Origin: Chitinophagaceae bacterium
GTDB taxonomy: Bacteria > Bacteroidota > Bacteroidia > Chitinophagales > Chitinophagaceae
NCBI GenBank assembly: GCA_016710165.1
Contig: JADJLJ010000001.1
Coordinates: forward strand, 806,001 to 870,000
Length of the DNA stretch: 64,000 bases
Direction of reading: 5' to 3'
The notes under the pieces were generated by a model. That model worked only from the letters and a program-made list of their open reading frames with translations, did no database searches and was not told the origin of the DNA. Of the stretch, positions 53,567 to 60,482 are shown in pieces. Position numbers and translations under genes: made by a program. Numbering within the stretch: the first letter of the stretch is position 1; each line of letters opens with the position of its first letter.

Positions 53567-54402
53567 TTTAATATCCTTTTTATCTTATTGGCATTTTCGA
53601 TCAGCTCCTTCAGGTATCCATAGTTCTCTTTTTCGAGGCAGCTTTTTATCTTCCGCAGTTGTGCGATATGTTCATTCAGAACATCCAGCACATTCTCTTT
53701 ATTCTGCTGAAAAATGGGGACCCACATGGCGGGATTACTCTTTGCAAGGCGGACCGTGCTTTCAAAACCACCGCTGGCCAGTTCAAAAATAGCATCTTCT
53801 TCCTTTTCCTTTTCCAGTACGGTGAGGGATAACGCATACGAAGCAATGTGGGATATATGGCTAACGTAGGCTGCGTGCACATCATGCACATCCGAATCCA
53901 TATAAACCAGCTGCATCCCTATCCCCGTGTAAAGTTCCTCCACCAGTTGCAGGGCATCGGCATCTGTTCTGTCTTTTTCACAGATCACCGCCACCCTTCC
54001 CTTGAATGCATCTTTCACAACGGATTCCGGGCCGTCCTTCTCCGTTCCCCACATGGGATGTGTTGCCACATACCGGCCCCTTTTTTCATGCTCAGCCACC
54101 GACCTGCAGATAGCCCCTTTGGTTGAGCCAACATCCATCAATACCTGTTTGTCCAGTTTATTTAGTAGCCCCGTAAGAACCTGTTTTGTACCATCAACCG
54201 GTATGGCAATAATGACCAGGTCGCTTTGCCGCACTGCTTCATCCAGAACCATGCTGTTATCGATCCATCCCAGCTGAAGGGCCGTGATCAGGTTCTTCTC
54301 ATTCGTATCAACACCGATGATCCGCCGGGCAAGGCCTGTTTCCCTTAACCGGTTTGCCATCGAGCACCCGATAAGCCCTGTTCCTATGATGGTTACTGTC
54401 AT
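53563..54402 (-). CDS. tyrA: Prephenate dehydrogenase
   Basis: The 279-residue enzyme oxidatively decarboxylates prephenate to 4-hydroxyphenylpyruvate for tyrosine. It has an N-terminal Rossmann fold (VTIIGTGLIGCSMANRLRE), VLMDVGSTKGAICRSV, the conserved HPMWGTEKDGPESV and the helical C-terminus DVHDVHAAYVSHISHIASYAL. There is no ACT domain. It is first in the six-gene operon tyrA-GNAT-DAHPS/CM-aroB-aroA-aroC, and an attenuator-like leader lies directly upstream. Confidence 0.92.
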   Translation of the reverse strand: MTVTIIGTGLIGCSMANRLRETGLARRIIGVDTNEKNLITALQLGWIDNSMVLDEAVRQSDLVIIAIPVDGTKQVLTGLLNKLDKQVLMDVGSTKGAICRSVAEHEKRGRYVATHPMWGTEKDGPESVVKDAFKGRVAVICEKDRTDADALQLVEELYTGIGMQLVYMDSDVHDVHAAYVSHISHIASYALSLTVLEKEKEEDAIFELASGGFESTVRLAKSNPAMWVPIFQQNKENVLDVLNEHIAQLRKIKSCLEKENYGYLKELIENANKIKRILK

Positions 54403-54408
54403 ATAAAT

Positions 54409-54433
54409 TAAAAAACCCCCGATTTTCCGGGGG
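54409..54433 (-). terminator. Attenuator terminator before tyrA
   Basis: On the minus strand CCCCCG and CGGGGG pair around a six-base loop (54433 to 54416) and are followed by six T's. The T-run ends about eight bases before the tyrA ATG, so a finished hairpin would block the whole aromatic operon. The upstream leader peptide makes this a classical attenuation layout. Confidence 0.8.
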
Positions 54434-54466
54434 ATGATTTTATGTTAATGTGTTTGTGTATGCTTT

Positions 54467-54541
54467 TTAACAAAAAAATACCGGCCCCCTGTTGCAACAG
54501 CCGTAATAATAAAACCAGGTATTTACTTTGTTTGTGTTCAT
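54467..54541 (-). CDS. Leader peptide of the tyrA-aro operon (24 codons, aromatic-rich)
   Basis: A short open frame reads, from its ATG at 54541: Met-Asn-Thr-Asn-Lys-Val-Asn-Thr, then Trp9-Phe10-Tyr11-Tyr12-Tyr13, Gly-Cys-Cys-Asn-Arg-Gly-Pro-Val, Phe22-Phe23-Cys24 and TAA. Seven of 24 residues are aromatic, five of them consecutive. The TAA is 33 bases before the terminator stem. Stalling of the ribosome at the aromatic run when charged Trp, Phe or Tyr tRNA is scarce would favour read-through. A GGGGG in codons 18-19 could pair with the terminator's CCCCC arm as an antiterminator, and the palindrome CTGTTGCAACAG overlaps codons 15-18. The arrangement fits known amino-acid attenuators; the function is inferred. 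Confidence 0.78.
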   Translation of the reverse strand: MNTNKVNTWFYYYGCCNRGPVFFC

Positions 54542-54549
54542 TGCTCCAA

Positions 54550-54582
54550 CAAATATAAGGAACAATGCGGATTCCGGACAAA
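54550..54582 (-). promoter_or_regulatory. Promoter of the tyrA-aro operon leader
   Basis: The minus strand carries TATATTTG (54557-54550), an exact TAnnTTTG -7 box, and TTTG (54582-54579) 21 bases upstream as the -33 element. The leader-peptide ATG begins eight bases after the -7 box, so the transcript has almost no 5' leader before it. Confidence 0.7.
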
Positions 54583-54610
54583 AAAATACCCCTCTTAAAA
54601 ATAAGAGGGG
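54579..54610 (-). terminator. Terminator of the small lipoprotein gene
   Basis: On the minus strand nine-base arms (54610-54602 and 54597-54589) pair around four bases, followed by TATTTTTTTG. The end of this T-run also supplies the TTTG -33 element of the following tyrA-operon promoter, a compact overlap. Confidence 0.85.
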
Positions 54611-54686
54611 CATCAATGATTGCTTGCCTTAAGAAAATCTTATATAGTTCCGGTTAAAACAACAAGCCATCGGTTAACCGGCTCAA

Positions 54687-54878
54687 TTACTTCTTAGTTG
54701 TATCAGCAACTGGAGCTTTTGCAGTAGTGTCAGCTACAACCGGAGCAGCAGGAGTGTCAACTTTTGGAGTTTCAACTGCCGGAGTGGTGTCTTTTGCAGC
54801 TTCTTTGGTTTCACCGCTGTTGTTGCAGGCTACGAAAGCCACAGAAACGATAGCTAACGCTAAGATTACTTTTTTCAT
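54687..54878 (-). CDS. Small lipoprotein with Ala/Pro/Thr-rich tail
   Basis: The 63-residue protein has a lipoprotein signal (VILALAIVSVAFVAC, Cys18). The mature part is low-complexity (repeats of TP, VDT, VADTT, ending in KK), likely unfolded and perhaps a periplasmic spacer. No family is recognised. It is divergent from the ECF sigma gene at 55015 and has its own terminator, which fits a short, abundant mRNA. Confidence 0.7.
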   Translation of the reverse strand: MKKVILALAIVSVAFVACNNSGETKEAAKDTTPAVETPKVDTPAAPVVADTTAKAPVADTTKK

Positions 54879-55014
54879 TTTTTGTTTTGTTTAATTTTTA
54901 AAAATTATAATTTTCAATTAATACCCATACCGGAAAAAGGTAACCCAACTTTTTTTACCTTTTTTTTCGTTGCTTTGGGTTACAAATAATCCATAAACGT
55001 ATTAATATTACCGG

Positions 55015-55581
55015 GTGAGCAGTTATTTACAGGAAAATGAGCTTTTGAGGGGTCTGGCAGCTAATGACAGGGATGTTATAGAAGCCATTTACCGGGATAA
55101 CTACCCTATGGTTCAGGCCTTTATACTTAATAACAGTGGTACTAGTGACGAGGCCAGGGATATTTTCCAGGAAACCATGATCGTTCTTTACGAGAAGGCC
55201 ACATCGGAGGGATTTGAACTGAACTGCCAGTTGAAGACCTACATCTATTCGGTTTGCAGGCGGCTCTGGCTGAAACGGCTGCAGCAGTTGCAGCGGTACA
55301 GCAGCCTGGTTGAAAACGTGGAAGATTCCGTACCGGTGGATGAAGACATTGAAAAGCATGAAAAGCATAACAGCGATTTCCTCCTCATGGAAACAGCCAT
55401 GAGCAAAATAGGAGAACCCTGTAAAAGCCTGCTGGATGCGTATTATATCCAGAAAAAGAACATGCAGGAGATTGCCGGCGAATTTGGCTATACCAATGCC
55501 GATAATGCCAAGACACAAAAATATAAATGCCTTTTGCGGTTAAAGAAATTGTTCTTTGCCCAATATAAAAACGGACAGTGA
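55015..55581 (+). CDS. ECF-type sigma-70 factor
   Basis: The 188-residue sigma factor starts at a GTG (MSSYLQENELLRGL). Region 2 is clear (IEAIYRDNYPMVQAFILNNSGTSDEARDIFQETMIVLYEK); region 4 is more divergent (ISKIGEPCKSLLDAYYIQKKNMQEIAGEFGYTNADNAKTQKYKCLLRLKKLF). The stop is one base before the next ATG, so the downstream anti-sigma/protease fusion is coupled. Confidence 0.87.
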   Translation: MSSYLQENELLRGLAANDRDVIEAIYRDNYPMVQAFILNNSGTSDEARDIFQETMIVLYEKATSEGFELNCQLKTYIYSVCRRLWLKRLQQLQRYSSLVENVEDSVPVDEDIEKHEKHNSDFLLMETAMSKIGEPCKSLLDAYYIQKKNMQEIAGEFGYTNADNAKTQKYKCLLRLKKLFFAQYKNGQ

Positions 55582-55582
55582 A

Positions 55583-56683
55583 ATGGATGAATTATTACTT
55601 ATAGAAGCAGTTGAGCGCTACCTGAAAGGAGAGATGTCGGCCCAGGAAAAGACCTTTTTTGAGGAGATACGCAAAAATGACCCCGCGGTTGACCAGGTAG
55701 TGGTGGAACATACTTTTTTACTGCACGAACTGGAAAAACAGGCAGGCATCAAGGCGTATAAGCATTCTTTATACGAGGTGGAAAGCAAGATGGTGGAAGA
55801 AGGCCTGGTCAGCAGATCGCAGTTGAAGGGTAAGGCAAAAGTTGTTTTCCTGTGGAAAAAATACAAGCGTAATATTGCAGTAGCTGCCTCCATTGCCGTA
55901 CTGGTATCCCTTGTTACAACGGGCCTCATCATCACATACAATAACAAGGTTGATAACAACAACATCACAAAACTGGTACGGGAAGTAAACGAAACCAGGA
56001 AAAAGGTCAAGATCCTGGAAGATTCTGTGAATGCAGGTAATAAAAAGAACAGGCAGGTCATCCCCAATACCGGCTTCCGGGCCACGGGCTTTTTGATCGA
56101 CGGCAAAGGCTTTATTGTAACCAATGCCCACGTGGTGAACCGGATGAGAACGATCTACGTGGAAAATAACAAGGGTGAATATTTTTCAGCCGCTGCCATT
56201 TACACCGATGCACTCACCGATCTCGCCATTTTAAAAATAAACGACACAGCATTTAAAGCAATACCAAACCTTCCCTACTCCATAAATAAGACCAACTCCG
56301 ACCTGGGAGAACCCATTTTTACCCTGGGCTACCCACGCAATGAGATTGTTTATGGCGAAGGGTATGTAAGCGCCAAATCGGGTAATGAAGGCGACTCCAC
56401 CGCTTACCAGGTTTCTGTTTCAGTGAACCCGGGTAACAGCGGCGGACCAGTGCTGAACAAGAACGGTGAGGTCATTGGTATCATCACTTCCAAGAACTCC
56501 ACAGCTGATGGCGTGGTGTATGCTGCCAAATCAAAGAACATTCACAAAATGCTGAATGCGGTTAAAAAAGAAGGAGACTCAATAAATATTAAACTGCCAA
56601 CCAGTACCGGGCTCAAAGGACTGGACAGGGTGCAGCAGGTGAAGAAGATGGAAGAGTTCGTATTTATGGTGGTAGGCAATTAA
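55583..56683 (+). CDS. Membrane protein with anti-sigma-like N-terminus and trypsin-like protease domain
   Basis: Start at 55583 gives 366 residues. Residues 1-90 are cytoplasmic and resemble the short helical start of Bacteroidota anti-sigma factors (EAVERYLKGEMSAQEKTFFEEIRKND). A membrane helix lies at about 97-118, then a coiled coil (122-150). Residues 160-340 form a DegP/HtrA-like serine protease with catalytic His183 (TNAHVV), Asp213 (TDLAILK) and Ser286 (GNSGGP). There is no PDZ domain. Placed directly after an ECF sigma gene, it may hold the sigma factor and link its release to periplasmic proteolysis. The protease fold is clear; the anti-sigma role is inferred. Confidence 0.82.
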   Translation: MDELLLIEAVERYLKGEMSAQEKTFFEEIRKNDPAVDQVVVEHTFLLHELEKQAGIKAYKHSLYEVESKMVEEGLVSRSQLKGKAKVVFLWKKYKRNIAVAASIAVLVSLVTTGLIITYNNKVDNNNITKLVREVNETRKKVKILEDSVNAGNKKNRQVIPNTGFRATGFLIDGKGFIVTNAHVVNRMRTIYVENNKGEYFSAAAIYTDALTDLAILKINDTAFKAIPNLPYSINKTNSDLGEPIFTLGYPRNEIVYGEGYVSAKSGNEGDSTAYQVSVSVNPGNSGGPVLNKNGEVIGIITSKNSTADGVVYAAKSKNIHKMLNAVKKEGDSINIKLPTSTGLKGLDRVQQVKKMEEFVFMVVGN

Positions 56684-56710
56684 TAAACCCTCCCTGGGAA
56701 CTATAAAAAA

Positions 56711-56735
56711 GCTGTTGCTCACAACAGCTTTTTTT
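56711..56735 (+). terminator. Terminator after the sigma/protease operon
   Basis: GCTGTTG (56711-56717) and CAACAGC (56722-56728) pair around CTCA, with T's to 56735 and matching A's before the stem, so it may work in both directions. Confidence 0.88.
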
Positions 56736-56746
56736 ATGTTAAGCCA

Positions 56747-57646
56747 TTACGACCATAAGGAGGGTGGATATTCCCCTCCGGCCACCAGTTTATCCACGCT
56801 TTCCTTAACCACCGGCGCATCTTCCTTATAGGTAACGCCGAACCATTTCGACGAAGTGGGGATCACGCTGATATGCCCATCCCTGTTCTTAATAAAATGC
56901 TCTGCCATTATGGGTATGAAGAATTCCGCCTTGGGGTTGGCATTGTTCTCTTTTACAAAATCCAGGAACAATTGCTCAGTGAACGGGAACAGGCTCTGAT
57001 GGAAACACCAGAAATTCATGGATACACTGGAACTGGATGGCACTTTATGCTTACCGTTCTCGTCCTCATAAACAATGTCCCCTTCTTCCCGGTAGATCCT
57101 GGTGCGCTCTTTGATGCCCACGAGGTTGTTCTTATCATCCGTCTGGCAAACACCCCGGCTTACCGTTCCATGTTCGCTTAATGTTTTGGCAAGCTCATAG
57201 CCGATGAGGGCATATTGTTTTTCGCTGCATTTGCTGTTGAGAAAAGCGGCTGCCTTTGCAAACGCATCCCGCCCGTAAAAATCATCCGCGTTAATTACAG
57301 CAAATGGTTCGTTAATGACCTCTTTGGCACACAGCACTGCATGGCCGGTTCCCCAGGGCTTGGTCCTTTCAGCAGGCGCTTTCAGATCGCCGAGGTAAGA
57401 ATCCATCTCCTGGTAAACGTATTCTGTTTTTATCTTCCCCGCCAGTTTGGGTTCAAACTTTGCCTTAAAATCTTCGGCAAAATCCTTGCGGATGATGAAC
57501 ACCACTTTACCAAACCCGGCCCGGATGGCATCGTAGATGGAATAATCCATTATTGTTTCACCCGAAGGCCCAAAGCCCTGTACCTGTTTCATACTTCCGT
57601 AGCGGCTGGCCATCCCGGCGGCTAATATCAAAAGAGTTGGTTGCAT
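56747..57646 (-). CDS. Sugar-nucleotide-type nucleotidyltransferase
   Basis: The 299-residue protein belongs to the NTP-transferase family: LLILAAGMASRYGSMKQVQGFGPSGETIMDYSIYDA at the N-terminus carries the nucleotide-binding G-x-x-x-R and Lys, and FAVINADDFYGRDAF the metal-binding Asp. It lacks a C-terminal left-handed helix. Substrate is not clear; NDP-hexose formation is likely. It stands alone in convergent and divergent context. Confidence 0.85.
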   Translation of the reverse strand: MQPTLLILAAGMASRYGSMKQVQGFGPSGETIMDYSIYDAIRAGFGKVVFIIRKDFAEDFKAKFEPKLAGKIKTEYVYQEMDSYLGDLKAPAERTKPWGTGHAVLCAKEVINEPFAVINADDFYGRDAFAKAAAFLNSKCSEKQYALIGYELAKTLSEHGTVSRGVCQTDDKNNLVGIKERTRIYREEGDIVYEDENGKHKVPSSSSVSMNFWCFHQSLFPFTEQLFLDFVKENNANPKAEFFIPIMAEHFIKNRDGHISVIPTSSKWFGVTYKEDAPVVKESVDKLVAGGEYPPSLWS

Positions 57647-57727
57647 GTATAAAGAAAATTAAAAGTTTAACTTGATCCCTGAATTTTGCAGTGCGAAAAT
57701 AATATAAACCGTCAAGTTATCCGTAAA

Positions 57728-58635
57728 ATGCTTTTTGATATTTCCCATGCAGGTATTGACCTGTTACAGGATAACCTTTTCGAAGAAAAAAGGTTACTGT
57801 TTCTGTGCTGCGGCTGGATAAGATACACCCGGTGGTGTCGGGCAATAAACTGTTCAAACTTCATTTCTTCCTGCAGGAAGCATTGCGGTCGTCCCACAAA
57901 ACCGTACTCAGCTTTGGCGGCGCTTATTCCAACCATCTTTCGGCAACGGCTTTTGCCTGTTCCGCATTGGGGTTAAAAAGCATAGGCATTGTAAGGGGGG
58001 AGCAGCCTGCTCAGCTTTCCGCCACCCTGCAGCAATGCATCAAGGATGGCATGCAGTTGAAATTCATTTCGAGGCATCAATATGCCGAAAAAGAAAATGC
58101 AGGTCATATACATACCCTGCAGAACGAATTTGGCGAATGCAGCATCATACCCGAAGGAGGATTTCATCCCCTGGGCGCAAAAGGTGCATCGCTGATCATG
58201 GACCTGGTGCCTGATGACAATTATACACATATCTGCACGGCCATGGGCACTGCCACCACAATGGCCGGTTTATTGATGACAGCCCGGCCAACCCAGAAAA
58301 TAACCGGCATACCGGTACTGAAGGGTATGACAGATATGGAAGAAAAGATAAGCCACCTCACCGGGTTTAAAACCATGCCGGGTAACCTTGAATGGCTGAG
58401 TGATTATCATTTCGGCGGGTACGCAAAAAGAACAGATGGTCTTATCCGTTTTATGAACCAATGCTGGCAACAGCACCGGCTGCCCCTTGATTTTGTTTAC
58501 ACAGCAAAAATGTTTTTTGCCGTACTGGATCAAATTAAGAATGACCATTTTGCCCCGGGGAGCAATATTCTATGTCTGCATACGGGCGGCCTGCAGGGAA
58601 ACCGCTCCTTACCGGCCAATACATTAATCTTCTGA
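57728..58635 (+). CDS. PLP-dependent ACC deaminase / D-cysteine desulfhydrase-like enzyme (frameshifted near 57790)
   Basis: From the ATG at 57728 the frame reads MLFDISHAGIDLLQDNLFEEK, then breaks. Adding one A to the run at about 57786-57791 gives KKVTVSVLRLDKIHPVVSGNKLFKL, where the SGNKLFKL lysine is the PLP attachment site, and continues to 58635, about 302 residues. Further motifs: TVLSFGGAYSNHLSATAFACSALGLKSIGIVRGEQ and GFHPLGAKGASLI. The family degrades 1-aminocyclopropane-1-carboxylate or D-cysteine; which one is not decidable. The break is probably a sequencing deletion. Confidence 0.82.
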
Positions 58636-58697
58636 TTTTATTACAGTCCTTATATTTGTCTGGCAAAACAGGATCCTGTTTTTTCCGTTAATTGTTT

Positions 58698-59585
58698 ATG
58701 CGTAAAATTTTTTACTTACTGCTGTCCGGAATCATGCTGTCTGCAGGCGATCTTTTTGCCCAGGAGATACTTCCCGGCATTACCGTAAAAAATTTTAACG
58801 GGAAGATCATTGTAAGCTGGCGTAATCAATACCCGCTTGAAGTAAGGACCATCAACATTCAGCGCTCTTTCGACAGTTTAAAGAACTTTTCCACGATCGG
58901 TACGGTACTTACGCCCCAAAATGCCGAGAACGGTTTTGTGGATGAGAATCCTCCTTATAATAAAATGTACTACCGGCTGTTTATTTCATTTGACGGGGGT
59001 GCCTATATCTTCACCGACCCGGTAAGGCCCGTAAAAGAAGCCCTGCCCCCCCTGCCCCTTTTTACGCAGGAAACGGTTGTTGACCCTTTTAAAAAACCGG
59101 ATGCAGTAAAGCAGCCGCTGAAAGAGACCCGTAAAGAACCGGAGAGTAAAGCAACCGTAAAAACAGATCCGGTTGAAAAGGATGAAAAACCAGCGGTCAC
59201 AAAAAATAAAAAGCCCGTAAAGCAACCGGTCTCTAAAACCAAAGGAAAGAACAAGCAGGTAAGCAAAAGCAACCGGGAGGATGAAACAGCAACCCTGCCT
59301 GTAAAAGAGGAGCCAGTTACCTATCCCAGCCGCCGCATTTACACAGGCAGGGACAATAATATAGTGATAAACCTGCCCAATCCCGATTCAAGGAGGTACG
59401 CAGTGAAGTTCTTTGATGAAGAGGACAAATTCATGTTTGAACTGAACCGCATAAAAGAGAATTTCCTCATCATTGAAAAAGTGAACTTCCTGCATGCCGG
59501 ATGGTTCTACTTTGAGTTGTTCGAGAACGGGAAACTGATCGAGAAGAATAAATTCTTCATACCCCGGGATGGGAAAAGCCAGTAA
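58698..59585 (+). CDS. Exported protein with Lys/Pro-rich linker, unknown function
   Basis: I chose the ATG at 58698 (MRKIFYLLLSGIMLSAGDLFAQ, signal peptide); a TTG two codons upstream is in frame. Residues about 25-110 look like a fibronectin-type-III or Ig-like strand pattern (GITVKNFNGKIIVSWRNQYPLEVRTINIQRSFDSLKNFSTIG). A basic, disordered linker follows (120-210), then a compact C-terminal domain (NIVINLPNPDSRRYAVKFFDEEDKFMFELNRIKENFLIIEK). It is common in Chitinophagaceae, with no known role. Confidence 0.65.
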   Translation: MRKIFYLLLSGIMLSAGDLFAQEILPGITVKNFNGKIIVSWRNQYPLEVRTINIQRSFDSLKNFSTIGTVLTPQNAENGFVDENPPYNKMYYRLFISFDGGAYIFTDPVRPVKEALPPLPLFTQETVVDPFKKPDAVKQPLKETRKEPESKATVKTDPVEKDEKPAVTKNKKPVKQPVSKTKGKNKQVSKSNREDETATLPVKEEPVTYPSRRIYTGRDNNIVINLPNPDSRRYAVKFFDEEDKFMFELNRIKENFLIIEKVNFLHAGWFYFELFENGKLIEKNKFFIPRDGKSQ

Positions 59586-59596
59586 ACAGGCAACGT

Positions 59597-60352
59597 TTAG
59601 TGCAGCACAGAATGAAACACGCTCTCAAAATTCCTTTTTACTTTTTCTTTCGCCTCCTCATAATCAACCGCATGCCCTAACTCTTTTTCTATGGAGGTAA
59701 CCTGTTTGTTCTGAATGCCACAGGGTATGATATTGCTGAAATACCCAAGATCCGTATTCACATTCAGCGCAAAGCCGTGCATCGTTATCCACCGGCTGCA
59801 GCGCACACCGATGGCGCATATCTTTCTTTCCCTGCCGGCAATACCTGCATCTATCCAGACGCCCGTTTCTCCCTTGCTCCGTTCGCCCTTTATGCCATAT
59901 TCAGCAATGGTTAAAATGACCAGTTCTTCCAGGTCCCGTAAATACCGGCCGATATCGGTAGTATATTTCTCCAGGTCCAGTATGGGATAGCCAACGATCT
60001 GTTGCAGGCCGTGAAAAGTAATATCCCCTCCCCGGTTGGTATTGAAGAAAGCAATGTTATTTTCTGCAAGTTCATCATCACTCATGAGTACATTTTCCTT
60101 TTTACCGCTTTTTCCAAGGGTATATACCGGTGGATGTTCACAAAGAAGGAAGAAGTTTGTGGTTTGGAGTTTGTGGTTTATGGTCAAAGGCTCACTGCCC
60201 GCTGCCAATTGCCCATTGCCTGCTGACACCTGCCCGCTGCGTAACGCCGCCTTGATCCTTACATTCTCCTGCAGCAATTCTTCCTGCAGATCCCAGGCTG
60301 TTTTATATTCAATAATGCCCAGGTCTTTAAATATCACTGTCTGCTTATCCAC
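59597..60352 (-). CDS. lipB: Octanoyl-[acyl-carrier-protein]:protein octanoyltransferase
   Basis: LipB transfers octanoyl from ACP to lipoyl domains, the first step of lipoate assembly. Motifs: LLCEHPPVYTLGKSG, RGGDITFHGLQQIVGYPI, the catalytic Lys in ERKICAIGVRCSRWITMHGFALNV, and the catalytic Cys in IIPCGI. At 251 residues it is longer than usual because residues 39-66 are encoded by a 7-bp repeat array (60156-60239) inserted in frame between the first helix and FFLLCEHPP. Confidence 0.93.
   Translation of the reverse strand: MDKQTVIFKDLGIIEYKTAWDLQEELLQENVRIKAALRSGQVSAGNGQLAAGSEPLTINHKLQTTNFFLLCEHPPVYTLGKSGKKENVLMSDDELAENNIAFFNTNRGGDITFHGLQQIVGYPILDLEKYTTDIGRYLRDLEELVILTIAEYGIKGERSKGETGVWIDAGIAGRERKICAIGVRCSRWITMHGFALNVNTDLGYFSNIIPCGIQNKQVTSIEKELGHAVDYEEAKEKVKRNFESVFHSVLH
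60156..60239. repeat. 84-bp in-frame 7-bp-period array inside lipB
   Basis: Twelve heptads without a gap: TTTGTGG, TTTGGAG, TTTGTGG, TTTATGG, TCAAAGG, CTCACTG, CCCGCTG, CCAATTG, CCCATTG, CCTGCTG, ACACCTG, CCCGCTG. The unit type switches midway while the 7-base step is kept. 84 bases equal 28 codons, so the lipB frame is preserved, with a Gly/Ala/Gln/Asn-rich loop added. Confidence 0.88.
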
Positions 60353-60389
60353 TGCAATGTTTTAATTTGCAAAGATAAATGATAAAACA

Positions 60390-60481
60390 AGTCAATAGTC
60401 ATTGGTCATCCCGGGCATCACACTGTTCGATGACTCAATGACTCAATGACTCAATGACTAATGACCAATGACCAATGACTT
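60390..60481. repeat. 7/8-bp array (ATGACCA type) with inverted arm upstream of the RluA-type gene
   Basis: Left arm 60390-60410: AGTCAAT, AGTCATT, GGTCATC. Right arm 60430-60481: ATGACTCA x3 (8-mers), then ATGACTA, ATGACCA x2, ATGACTT (7-mers). The array runs to the base before the ATG at 60483 and itself supplies several ATGs, including the in-frame one at 60468. Confidence 0.85.
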
Positions 60482-60482
60482 T

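Noticed and set aside
54467..54541. Leader peptide as random short frame
   Set aside because: Kept as a finding: five aromatic codons in a row within 24 codons, framed by an exact promoter and a terminator ahead of an aromatic operon, are unlikely by chance.
54579..54610. This hairpin as part of the tyrA attenuator
   Set aside because: It precedes the TAnnTTTG box and leader peptide and follows the stop of the small lipoprotein gene, so it is that gene's terminator.
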